A stretch of DNA of 12,263 nucleotides from JANWXR01 sp033577755. Lineage in GTDB: Bacteria > Chloroflexota > Anaerolineae > Anaerolineales > UBA6663. The position numbers were made by a program, and so were the translations under genes. Below the pieces are notes generated by a model. That model worked only from the letters and a program-made list of their open reading frames with translations, had not been told where the DNA came from and did no database searches. This document shows positions 1 through 6,135 of this stretch, piece by piece. The stretch lies in contig JAVQXV010000086.1 of NCBI GenBank assembly GCA_033577755.1, forward strand, positions 1-12,263, written 5' to 3'. Every line of letters starts with the position of its first letter. Positions within the stretch are counted from its first letter, which is position 1.

Positions 1-772
1 CGTTGTGGCTGAGGTATTCTCCAATGGTCTGGCGGTGGGCAAGCAGGCTCTTGTTTAGCAAATCGCACTCAATATAGGCTTCACGCGCCGTGACTTCAAT
101 GGAGCGCACCTTGTGCTCGGTGACGCGCGAAGCGGTGAGCGTCACCAGCTGGCCGCGTGGGAACACTAACTGGGCCACAGCATGGTCAATTGTTCCGGTG
201 AACACGCTCAGGCCGTAGGTCGTGACTTCAGCCGGCCATTCGCCGAACAGGTCTAGGACCAGATTGGCGTCGTGGATCATCAGGTCGAGCACGACATCCA
301 CGTCGGTGTTGCTGCCGGTGGAGGCGCTCAGGCGGCGAAAGTTCAGCGCCAGCGGCGTCATCGTTTCCAATACGTTCTTCAACTCCATGTAGGCGGTGTT
401 GAAGCGCTCGATGTGGCCGACCTGCACCACCAGCCCGCTGGCTTCTGCCGCTTCGGTCAGTGCCCGGGCCTGCGCCACGGTCTCGGTAATCGGCTTCTCG
501 ATGAGTACGTGTTTGCCGCGTTCGAGGCAGTGCTGCGTCAGGTCGTAGTGATAAGGCGTGGGAGTGGCTATGGTGACGGCATCCACAGCTGCCAGCAGCG
601 AGTCTAGGTCGGGATATGCCGTCGTATCGTACTGCTGAGCGACCTGGTGTCCCAGCGCTTCGTCGGCGTCATACACGCCTGCCAGATGCGCCCGGCGCAG
701 GTTGGCGCAGACACGGCAATGCCGCTGCCCCATGCGCCCAACACCCAGAACGCCGATATTTACGGTTCTCAC
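1..772 (-). CDS. Gfo/Idh/MocA-family NAD(P)-dependent oxidoreductase, N-terminal part (3' end outside window)
   Basis: About 257 residues are visible; the gene runs off the left edge. The N-terminus carries a Rossmann dinucleotide-binding motif, GVLGVGRMG (GxGxxG at residues 10-15). The family's EKP motif is at residues 92-94 (VLIEKPITET), followed by VGHIERFN near 118-125 and DLMIHDANLV near 163-172, typical of the C-terminal substrate domain. The GTG start is forced: an in-frame TGA lies only three codons upstream, and the next ATG would cut the Rossmann motif. GGTGA stands 9 bases before the GTG and is supplied by the end of a repeat hairpin. Family members oxidise or reduce sugars or nucleotide sugars in the cytoplasm. 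The IERFN signature is, from memory, common in UDP-N-acetylglucosamine 3-dehydrogenase-type proteins, which would suit the nearby polysaccharide genes, but the substrate is inference. Confidence 0.9.
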   Translation of the reverse strand, partial: MRTVNIGVLGVGRMGQRHCRVCANLRRAHLAGVYDADEALGHQVAQQYDTTAYPDLDSLLAAVDAVTIATPTPYHYDLTQHCLERGKHVLIEKPITETVAQARALTEAAEASGLVVQVGHIERFNTAYMELKNVLETMTPLALNFRRLSASTGSNTDVDVVLDLMIHDANLVLDLFGEWPAEVTTYGLSVFTGTIDHAVAQLVFPRGQLVTLTASRVTEHKVRSIEVTAREAYIECDLLNKSLLAHRQTIGEYLSHN

Positions 773-782
773 GTCGTGATCT

Positions 783-844
783 CACCGCGAAGGCGCAAAG
801 AGCGCAAAGGATTTACCCTTGTGTTTTCCTTCGCATTCCTGGCG
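783..844. repeat. CAAAG-type hairpin repeat upstream of the oxidoreductase
   Basis: The left arm is built of iterated units (CACCGCGAAGG, CGCAAAGAG, CGCAAAGG) and faces a looser complementary arm ending in TTCGCATTCCTGGCG. It is the same general type as the hairpins at 2137-2190 and 2934-2995. Translations of it give the spurious AKAQRAQR-like peptides seen in many databases. It lies directly before the oxidoreductase start codon and provides its GGTGA. Confidence 0.6.
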
Positions 845-913
845 TCTCCGGCCGTACAAATCAGCTTTTTTCAGTGGGGCCACGTCGTCCTTCTAGAGCC
901 TCAAGCAAGCCCG

Positions 914-942
914 CAATTCCGACTTGCCTGTTCCACTATAAT
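914..942 (+). promoter_or_regulatory. Possible promoter for the LamG gene
   Basis: A perfect -10 hexamer TATAAT lies at 937-942. The hexamer 17 bases upstream (CAATTC, 914-919) is a poor -35. This would leave a leader of about 135 bases before the ATG at 1084. The leader contains a short hairpin, ACCGG-ACTCACG-ACCGGT, around 1018-1034. Support is motif matching only. Confidence 0.3.
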
Positions 943-1083
943 TCCCGTCTGAGTGAAAGCCAACCCTACCTATGGCCTATCATAAATTCTTGACCGGGAT
1001 GGGACTAAAGAATTACAACCGGACTCACGACCGGTAGCCAGTCGCCGGGATCGCTGCGCGTGAAGCAAACCGAAGAGGATCTG

Positions 1084-2130
1084 ATGAGATACCGGATCGG
1101 TATCCGAGTGATTGCGCTGCTGCTTGGCTTTGTGTTGTTGGCAGCCGGCCTGACCCTGCCTCAACGTGGCAATGCCCAGGTCGGGACCTCGCTGCGCTTC
1201 TACGGCAACGGCGTCAATGACATAGACCGGGTGAAAATCCCGCTGGGTAATCCTTCCCGGCCGGTCAACGTCGGCGGAGATTTCACGCTCGAGTTCTGGC
1301 TGAAGGCGGACGCAAACAATCAGGGACAGGCTACTTGTGGGGCGAATGATGGCTGGATCACGGGTAACATCCTTATTGACCGTGACATCTACAATGCACT
1401 GGAGAACGGCGATTACGGCGTCAGCCTACACCGCTCCGGCAATACGCGCCGCATTGCCTTCGGCGTGAGCAACGCCAACGGCGGCACCACGCTTTGCGGA
1501 AACATCAACGTGGCCGACGGTGCATGGCATCACGTGGCGGTGACGCGCAACGCCGGCACCGGCCAGCTGCGCATCTTTGTGGATGGCCTGCTGGATGTGC
1601 AGGGCACAGGCCCCACCGGCGACATCAGCTATCAAGTCGGACGCGCCACCGGGTACCCCAACAGCGATCCCTTCCTCGTTTTTGGCGCAGAAAAGCATGA
1701 TGCCGGAACGTTGTACCCGTCTTTCAGCGGCTGGCTCGATGATGTGCGGCTGTCCAACATCATCCGCTATACGGGCAATTTCACACGCCCTTCGGCGCCC
1801 CTAACCGCAGACGCAAACACCGTAGCGCTGTACTCGCTGGACGGCGGCCCCGGCAACTGCACAACGGGCACGGTAATCGCAGACAGCTCCGGTGCGAGCG
1901 GCGGGCCGAGCCATGGCGAGTGCCGTTTTGGCGGCTCACCCGCCGGCCCGGTGTGGAGCAGCGACACGCCCTTCAGCGGGACACCGGCCCCGACCTGGAC
2001 TCCGCCGCCTACCCCAACCCCGTCTCGCACTCCAACTCGCACCCCCACCCGCACGCCCACACCTTCCGCCACACCCTTCGTCTGCGTTCCCCATTGCCGC
2101 CATCTCTTCCTTCCTTTGGTGCGGCGTTAG
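1084..2130 (+). CDS. Secreted LamG/concanavalin A-like domain protein with Thr/Pro linker and LPLV-type C-terminus
   Basis: The protein has 348 residues. I chose the ATG at 1084 rather than the GTG at 1060 because GAAGAGGA lies 5 bases upstream and the protein then starts with a classic signal peptide (MRYRIGIRVIALLLGFVLLA, likely cleaved after GNA). A LamG-type jelly-roll follows at roughly residues 35-255, with FTLEFWLKAD, AWHHVAVTRN, QLRIFVDGLL and GWLDDVRLSN. Such domains bind carbohydrate or protein ligands outside the cell. The tail is a Thr/Pro/Arg linker (TPTPSRTPTRTPTRTPTP) and ends HLFLPLVRR. Comparable Pro/Thr linkers with a terminal LPLV motif occur, from memory, in many secreted Chloroflexota proteins. 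It is transcribed away from the oxidoreductase and towards the polysaccharide operon. The ligand is unknown. Confidence 0.85.
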   Translation: MRYRIGIRVIALLLGFVLLAAGLTLPQRGNAQVGTSLRFYGNGVNDIDRVKIPLGNPSRPVNVGGDFTLEFWLKADANNQGQATCGANDGWITGNILIDRDIYNALENGDYGVSLHRSGNTRRIAFGVSNANGGTTLCGNINVADGAWHHVAVTRNAGTGQLRIFVDGLLDVQGTGPTGDISYQVGRATGYPNSDPFLVFGAEKHDAGTLYPSFSGWLDDVRLSNIIRYTGNFTRPSAPLTADANTVALYSLDGGPGNCTTGTVIADSSGASGGPSHGECRFGGSPAGPVWSSDTPFSGTPAPTWTPPPTPTPSRTPTRTPTRTPTPSATPFVCVPHCRHLFLPLVRR

Positions 2131-2136
2131 AACAGG

Positions 2137-2190
2137 CACCGCCTCGCAGATCACAAAGACGCAGAGTTCTCCTCTGCGATCTTGTCGGTG
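2137..2190. repeat. CGCAGAG-type hairpin between convergent genes, possible terminator
   Basis: Inner arms ACAAAGACGCAGAG (2153-2166) and CTCTGCGATCTTGT (2172-2185) pair at 11 of 14 positions, with outer arms CACCG and CGGTG. A short T-run follows at 2197-2201. The hairpin begins 7 bases after the LamG stop codon and could terminate transcription of that gene. By sequence it belongs to the same loose family as 783-844 and 2934-2995. Confidence 0.6.
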
Positions 2191-2224
2191 GAACGTCTTT
2201 TTATAGCGCGCTCACATTTCTCCT

Positions 2225-2923
2225 TTACTCTCTTCTGCTCTTTACTCTCCCACGCGGTATCTCCGCGATCACACGGACGCCCATCTTCTCCAGCTCGCTC
2301 TTCTCGCGCACGAACGGGTCGAAGTAGTGGGCGGCGAGGGCGAGCGCAACGCCGAAGGCCAGCGCCAGCGCCAGCCGCAGCGGGAGGTCGAGCAGGGCGC
2401 GCACACCCGGCGGCTGCGGGCCAACGCCGGGGTTATCCAGCGGCGTGACCACGGCGGCCTGCCCCCCCAATTGCGGGAACACTGCCGCGTTCTGCTCGCG
2501 CAGCACGGTCGTCACGGCGTCGGCAATCGCCAGGAGCTTTTCCGGGTCGCTGCCGCCGAGGTACACGAGCAGGAGGCTGCGCTGATTGTCCGAGGCCGTA
2601 ATTGCACCGGCTACGCCGGCGGGCGAGATGGCCAGGCCGCGCGCCTGCAACACGGCGCTGACGCGCTCGGCGAAGTCGCCCGTGCGCACCCAGTCCTTGA
2701 GCGCGCCGACGATGTACTCCGACGCCAGCCAGCGATAGTACGGGCCGTAGTAGCCCGGCTGGGGCGCGGCGTCCGGCTGGCCGGCGGTGTAGCGCAGCGT
2801 CAGCCCGTAAGACATAGCCGGCACACGGTAAGTGATGGCGCTATATGCGCCCACTACCAGCACGGGCAGCGCGATGAGCCACCACCACCGCCGCGCCACC
2901 TTCCAGAGCTGCTTCAATTCCAT
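2225..2923 (-). CDS. Wzz/YveK-like polysaccharide chain-length determinant (co-polymerase) without kinase domain
   Basis: The protein has 232 residues from MELKQLWKVARRWWW. It has the Wzz layout: a short cytoplasmic lead, a first membrane helix (about residues 12-31), an extracytoplasmic middle region, and a second membrane helix (about 180-201) followed by a short basic tail ending GRVKSRRE. There is no Walker-type tyrosine kinase domain, so it resembles stand-alone adaptor proteins that set chain length in capsule or exopolysaccharide export. An alternative ATG lies three codons upstream at 2932. I prefer 2923 because GGTGA stands 9 bases before it, the same spacing as at the oxidoreductase start. 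It is the last gene of the rnhB-glycosyltransferase operon, and the gap to the glycosyltransferase is filled almost entirely by a repeat hairpin. Confidence 0.75.
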   Translation of the reverse strand: MELKQLWKVARRWWWLIALPVLVVGAYSAITYRVPAMSYGLTLRYTAGQPDAAPQPGYYGPYYRWLASEYIVGALKDWVRTGDFAERVSAVLQARGLAISPAGVAGAITASDNQRSLLLVYLGGSDPEKLLAIADAVTTVLREQNAAVFPQLGGQAAVVTPLDNPGVGPQPPGVRALLDLPLRLALALAFGVALALAAHYFDPFVREKSELEKMGVRVIAEIPRGRVKSRRE

Positions 2924-2933
2924 CGTTGGCATT

Positions 2934-2995
2934 CACCACAGAGTACACAGAGAGCACAGAGAAAAAAACTCCGTGTGCTCTGTGCCCTTTGTGGT
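2934..2995. repeat. CACAGAG-type hairpin repeat filling the gap between two operon genes
   Basis: The left arm (2934-2961) contains three iterations of a 9-10 base unit (CACCACAGAG, TACACAGAG, AGCACAGAG). After a seven-A loop (2962-2968), the right arm 2969-2995 is complementary at about 21 of 27 positions, with several of the rest G-U compatible. The element ends exactly at the glycosyltransferase stop codon (2996) and begins 2 bases from the upstream ATG of the Wzz-like gene. Confidence 0.85.
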
Positions 2996-4075
2996 TCAAA
3001 CCCTCTCCGCAATGAATGCACTCAATCTCTCGACGAAAACGCTCGTATCAAATCGTCGAGCTGACCACCGCAACGTAGGCACGTCGAATCTCAAATCCAT
3101 AAATCGCAGCAGCGCAGCCTTCAGCGACTCGACGCTTTGCTCGTGGAAGAGCACGCCGTTGATGCCGTCCTGCACCGTATCCAGCGCGCCGCCGCCTGCA
3201 AAGGCGATGACCGGTACACCGGCGGCCAGCGCCTGCACCGGCGCGATGCCGAAGTCCTCCAGACCGGGGAAGATGAACGCCCGCGCGCGGGCGAACAGTT
3301 CCGGCAGGTCGTCATCCGGCACGCGGCCCAGGAATTGTACAGTAGGCCCGGCCAGCGCCTCCAACCGCGCCCGATCGCGGCCATCGCCTGCCACCTTCAG
3401 CGGCAGGCCCAGCTCGCTGCACGCCTGCACTGCCAGGTCCACGCGCTTGTAGGGGATGAGGCGGCCCAGGCTGAGGAAGTAATCGCCCGGCTCGCGGTTC
3501 ACCGAGAATCGGCGCACATGGACGGGCGGAGGGATGACGACGGATCGGCGCCCGTAAAACCGGGCGATGCGCTGCTGCACTTCGGTGGAGATGGCGATGA
3601 AGTCGTCCACGCCGTCCGCTGCGCGCCTGTCCCAGCGTCGCAGCCAGGCCAGTAGCGGGCGCAGCATCAGCCTGGCTCCCGCGTTCAGGCCTTCTCGTTT
3701 GGCATATTCTTCGAAGCCCCAGACGTAGCGCGTGGGCGTGAGACAGTAACAGATGTGGCGCGCGCCCTCCGGTTTGCGCACGCCGTGGCAGAAGCCACTT
3801 TTGTTGGAGAGGATAAGGTCATGGCCGCGCAAGTCGAAACGCTCGAAGGCCAGCGGGTACAGCGGCAAATAGGGCTGATGGTGGCGATGGATGCCGGGCA
3901 GGCGGTCCAGAAAGGAGGTGCGGATAGGCCAGCGGTGGTAGTGCGCGGGCATCCGTTCCGGCGCGTAAATGGAGGTGTAGATCGGCGCGCCGGGGAACAT
4001 CGTCGCCAGCGTTTCCAGCACGTCCTCCGCGCCGCCGCGCTGGTTGAGCCAGTCGTGGATGAGGGCGAGTTTCAT
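2996..4075 (-). CDS. GT4-family glycosyltransferase (GT-B fold)
   Basis: The protein has 359 residues. The N-terminal half begins MKLALIHDWLNQRGGAEDVL, a typical GT4 acceptor-domain start. The C-terminal half carries FLSLGRLIPYKRVD (about 200-213, with the donor-phosphate-contacting Lys/Arg) and EDFGIAPVQALAAGVPVIA (273-291). In GT4 enzymes this second motif is EX7E; here the second acidic residue is Gln281. No signal peptide or membrane segment is seen, so it should act at the inner face of the membrane, moving a sugar from a nucleotide donor to a growing lipid-linked glycan. The start overlaps the rnhB stop by 4 bases (ATGA), implying translational coupling. The general family is clear; donor and acceptor are unknown. 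The similarity to WbaZ-like mannosyltransferases is an impression, not a result. Confidence 0.88.
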   Translation of the reverse strand: MKLALIHDWLNQRGGAEDVLETLATMFPGAPIYTSIYAPERMPAHYHRWPIRTSFLDRLPGIHRHHQPYLPLYPLAFERFDLRGHDLILSNKSGFCHGVRKPEGARHICYCLTPTRYVWGFEEYAKREGLNAGARLMLRPLLAWLRRWDRRAADGVDDFIAISTEVQQRIARFYGRRSVVIPPPVHVRRFSVNREPGDYFLSLGRLIPYKRVDLAVQACSELGLPLKVAGDGRDRARLEALAGPTVQFLGRVPDDDLPELFARARAFIFPGLEDFGIAPVQALAAGVPVIAFAGGGALDTVQDGINGVLFHEQSVESLKAALLRFMDLRFDVPTLRWSARRFDTSVFVERLSAFIAERV

Positions 4076-4701
4076 GCCAACAGCTTCGCCACCGGCCTGA
4101 AGCTTCTGCGATGCAGCTCGCTGGCGCCGATACGTTCGAGCGCCTCGCGATGCCGGCGCGTGCCATAGCCCTTGTGCCGCGCGAAGTCGTAGCCGGGATA
4201 CAGCGCGTCGAGCTGCGCCATGAACGCATCGCGGCTGACCTTGGCGATGATGGAGGCGGCGGCGATGCTGAGCGAGCGCGAGTCGCCAAAGGGCAGGGAG
4301 CGCTGCGGTAGCGGCACAAGCGAGGATAAATCTACTGCATCAATCAGCAGCGCCTCGGGTGGTGTGGGCAGGATGCTGATGGCGCGCTGCATGGCCTTGC
4401 GCGTGGCTTTGAGGATGCCGTCGCGGTCAATGAAGCGCGCGCTCACGCCGCCCATGCCCACCGCCACCGCCTTCTCACGGATGAGGTGATAGAGTCGCTC
4501 GCGCTGCCGAGGGGAGAGCTGCTTCGAATCGTTCACACCGGCCTCGGTCAGTTCCTTCAGCACTTGCGGCTTGTCCAGCGGCAGGATCACCGCCGCCGCG
4601 ATGACCGGCCCGGCCCACGCCCCCCGCCCGGCCTCGTCCACTCCGGCGATCAGGCGATAGCCTTGCGCAAGAAATTCCTGCTCCAACTCAAGAGATGGCA
4701 T
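4072..4701 (-). CDS. rnhB: Ribonuclease HII
   Basis: The protein has 209 residues, the normal length for RNase HII. It removes RNA from RNA-DNA hybrids and cuts at single embedded ribonucleotides in the cytoplasm. All family landmarks are visible: GVDEAGRGAWAGPV (residues 20-33), NDSKQLSPRQRERL (57-70), LLIDAVD (118-124), GDSRSLSIAAASIIAKVSRD (139-158), GYGTRRH (178-184) and HRRSF (197-201). The catalytic acidic set is D22, E23, D121 and D140. It is the first gene of a three-gene minus-strand operon and overlaps the glycosyltransferase start by 4 bases. The upstream ribosome-binding site is weak. The right neighbour is non-coding DNA rich in inverted repeats, whose nearest element starts about 20 bases before the ATG. 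Confidence 0.95.
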   Translation of the reverse strand: MPSLELEQEFLAQGYRLIAGVDEAGRGAWAGPVIAAAVILPLDKPQVLKELTEAGVNDSKQLSPRQRERLYHLIREKAVAVGMGGVSARFIDRDGILKATRKAMQRAISILPTPPEALLIDAVDLSSLVPLPQRSLPFGDSRSLSIAAASIIAKVSRDAFMAQLDALYPGYDFARHKGYGTRRHREALERIGASELHRRSFRPVAKLLA

Positions 4702-4720
4702 TGTTCAAGTAAAGTAGCGA

Positions 4721-4815
4721 TTAGAGCAAATTCCTGATTGCTTTACGGTTCCGTAGACTGAAAACAGATCGAATTTTGCATGCCTTGCCGTAATTCAAGC
4801 TGGAAACCGCTCTAA
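4721..4815. mobile_element. MITE-like element with 28-base imperfect terminal inverted repeats
   Basis: The ends 4721-4748 (TTAGAGC...TTACGG) and the reverse complement of 4788-4815 match at 21 of 28 positions. The 39-base centre has no coding capacity. A further inverted pair, AGTAAAGTAG (4709-4718) and CTACTTTACT (4837-4846), lies outside it. The TTAG...CTAA ends would fit a TA target duplication, but that is inference. It sits just upstream of rnhB. Confidence 0.55.
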
Positions 4816-4869
4816 AAAATGAGATGAGCGCATTTTCTACTTTACTCTGGCAATGAGTTGATTTGAACT

Positions 4870-4931
4870 GGCATGGGTCTTGCCGTAAAGTTGCGGTTAG
4901 CTAAACCCAGCTTACGGAGACGACCCATGCC
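4870..4931. repeat. 62-base palindrome at the head of the transposase remnant
   Basis: GGCATGGGTC (4870-4879) pairs perfectly with GACCCATGCC (4922-4931), CCGTAA (4883-4888) with TTACGG (4912-4917), and the centre GGTTAGCTAAACC is itself nearly palindromic. The whole unit could form a cruciform or a long hairpin. An ATG lies inside its right arm (4927). Confidence 0.7.
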
Positions 4932-5161
4932 GACCTGGATTGTCACGCACTCGGAGTTTCTGTGCAACTTTCTGACGCCACTGTGTGCACGCAAAAGATG
5001 TCAGCCGCTCCTTTTCGACTGCGCGGGCAAAAGCAGCCCGCTCCGCTCAGGCATCATGAGTCGCGGACGCACCCCGACGAATGAAAAAAGGGATGTATCG
5101 CCAAAGTAGCACGACATAACTTTCTTTTTTCTTCCTAGGATGCGGCTGCCACTGGCAACCT
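4927..5161 (+). other. Non-coding or decayed IS material with internal inverted repeats
   Basis: An open frame from ATG 4927 (MPTWIVTHSEFLCNFLTPLC) runs to 5107 and may be the N-terminus of the decayed transposase that follows, but this is weak. TGTGTGCACGCAAA (4982-4995) recurs inverted near 5162-5175, with GCCGC/GCGGC flanks, so parts of the stretch look like an inverted duplication. GAAAAAAG (5083-5090) and CTTTTTTC (5124-5131) form another inverted pair. No intact gene is seen. Confidence 0.4.
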
Positions 5162-5530
5162 TTGCGTGCACACATGCCACTGTTGGTGGGCTTTACGCCG
5201 GCCCGACTGCGGCATGCGCTCAACGTCAGCGAAGCGCTGCCGGTGTGTACGGCGCGCCACAAGACCCTGGCCGAGCTGACACGTTGGTTGCGGGCCGAGC
5301 ATGCCGACGAAATACGCCCTGGCCGACTTTTTCCGCGTCAGCCCTGGTCGGCGGAAGCGGTGCGGGCGGCGCTCCTGAGAGCTGTGTTGCAGCTTGTCGC
5401 GGCCAGCCAGGCCAAGACGCACCGGTGCTTGCTGTTTGTGAGTGTGGACGACTCCTTGTGCTGCAAGGATATCGCCATCCACAAGCTTGAAGCGGTCAGT
5501 TTGCATTTCGACCATGTGCGACAGCGCGGG
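5162..5530 (+). pseudogene. DDE transposase remnant (IS4/IS701-like), frame-disrupted
   Basis: The translation contains HKTLAELTRWLRAEHADE, then PWSAEAVRAALLRAVLQLVA, then LFVSVDDSLCCKDIAIHKLE and HFDHVRQR. This is the pattern around the first catalytic Asp (VDDS) in IS4/IS701-type transposases. Between ADE and PWSAEAV the natural reading YALADFFRVS appears only in another frame, implying one inserted base near 5310 and one lost base near 5342. The gene stops just after HFDHVRQR, so the remaining catalytic residues are missing and it cannot be active. The family assignment is from remembered sequence style and could be refined by a search against an IS database. Confidence 0.6.
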
Positions 5531-5540
5531 GGCAGGGGGG

Positions 5541-5618
5541 CCACACGGATGCACAACGGATGAGCGGTTGGGACGGATGCATCCGCTTCCATCCGCTCAT
5601 CCGTTACCCATCCGTTGG
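5541..5618. repeat. GGATG-type 78-base hairpin repeat, copy 1
   Basis: The left arm 5541-5579 has three iterations of a unit containing CGGATG. The right arm 5580-5618 contains four CATCCG-type units, and the arms pair at about 34 of 39 positions around GGATGCATCC. It joins the RHS remnant at 5619, in the same arrangement as copy 2 at 7428-7504. Confidence 0.85.
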
Positions 5619-5673
5619 CGACCGGCCACATCACTGAACCGCTGAAGTTGGTGACGGCGCTGACGGTGCCCAG

Positions 5674-5711
5674 ACTTGTCCTGAGCGGCATTCGCAGAAT
5701 GCCGGCGAAGG
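5674..5711. repeat. 39-base palindromic element, copy a (38 bases, one base lost)
   Basis: It carries the core GGCATTCGCAGAATGCC flanked by ACTTGTCCTGAGC and GGCGAAGG. It is inserted in the RHS remnant at the point corresponding to DH|LGS in the uninterrupted copy. The missing base changes the reading frame here. Confidence 0.85.
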
Positions 5712-5754
5712 ATGGTCACTGTGCAGGAAGTAGAGCGTGCCGGTGGGGTTGCCG

Positions 5755-5775
5755 TGCCTGCCTGCGGCAGGCATA
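5755..5775. repeat. Second type of palindromic insertion (TGCCTGC-G-GCAGGCA)
   Basis: A perfect 15-base palindrome at 5759-5773 lies in a 21-base block that replaces a single G of the orphan RHS sequence GTTGCCGGGCGGCAGG (near 10693). The net gain is 20 bases, which breaks the frame. Confidence 0.65.
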
Positions 5776-5806
5776 GCGGCAGGACGCGCGACCGGCCGAA
5801 CACGCT

Positions 5807-5831
5807 TATAATCCGCTCCAAGATAAGGAGG
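5807..5831 (+). promoter_or_regulatory. -10 box and strong ribosome-binding site for the UPF0175 gene
   Basis: TATAAT lies at 5807-5812, with no convincing -35 at the right distance. AAGGAGG at 5825-5831 precedes the ATG at 5837 by 5 bases and is the best Shine-Dalgarno sequence in the window, supporting that start. Confidence 0.55.
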
Positions 5832-5836
5832 CCGGC

Positions 5837-6130
5837 ATGCCTGCTGAAGTTACTCTGTCCATCGCCCTGCCGCGCGAGTTTCTGACCCTGCTGGGCGCGC
5901 CGTCACAGGCCGCCGAGGCGGCCCGCGAATACATCGTCCTGGGACTGTTTCAGGAAGGCCGCATTTCGACCGGCAAGGCCGCCGAACTGCTGGGCCTCAC
6001 TTACCGCGGTTTCGTTCGCCTGATGGCGCGTAAGGGCATCCCCTATTTCCGCCTCGACCCTGAGGAGTGGGAGGCCGAAATTGCCCGCCTGCACTCTGCA
6101 TCGCAAGCCGATAACGAAACAAGGGATTGA
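5837..6130 (+). CDS. UPF0175-family protein, probable antitoxin
   Basis: The protein has 97 residues and matches UPF0175 in length and motifs: EAAREYIVLGLFQEGRIS (about 27-44), GKAAELLGLTYRGFVRLM (46-63) and KGIPYF (65-70). The GKAAELLGLTYRGF segment is the family's helix-turn-helix-like part, consistent with DNA binding and self-regulation. UPF0175 genes are often found directly upstream of DUF3368 (PIN-like) genes and are regarded as the antitoxin half of a type II pair, which is the arrangement here. AAGGAGG five bases upstream fixes the start. The acidic C-terminus (SQADNETRD) may be the toxin-contacting tail, as in many antitoxins; that is inference. The gene is intact although its partner is frameshifted. 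Confidence 0.88.
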   Translation: MPAEVTLSIALPREFLTLLGAPSQAAEAAREYIVLGLFQEGRISTGKAAELLGLTYRGFVRLMARKGIPYFRLDPEEWEAEIARLHSASQADNETRD

Positions 6131-6135
6131 CCGCG

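Larger units (their letters stand above)
5619..5789 (-). pseudogene. RHS/YD-repeat fragment (remnant a)
   Basis: Read on the minus strand it gives GNPTGTLYFLHSDHPS, then after a frame change ILRMPLRTSLGTVSAVTNFS. This matches the RHS core segment LYYLLSDHLGSISVVTD of the orphan RHS gene at 9598-10830. Two palindromic insertions interrupt it (5674-5711 and about 5755-5775), and at least one base is lost, so it is not translatable. Homology ends near 5789, just before the promoter of the UPF0175 gene. Confidence 0.8.

Noticed and set aside
616..993. Open frames across the 783-844 repeat
   Set aside because: They are antisense to the oxidoreductase and then translate the CAAAG repeat; this type of peptide is a known artefact of such repeats.
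1060..1083. GTG start at 1060 for the LamG gene
   Set aside because: The ATG at 1084 has a better ribosome-binding site and places the signal peptide at the N-terminus.
783..2995. CRISPR array formed by the CACAGAG/CAAAG repeats
   Set aside because: The copies are hundreds of bases apart, palindromic with variable sequence, and have no regular spacers.
2327..3064. Plus-strand open frame of 245 codons over the Wzz-like gene
   Set aside because: It is antisense to a convincing membrane protein, has Arg/His/Gln-rich shadow composition and ends in translated repeat sequence.
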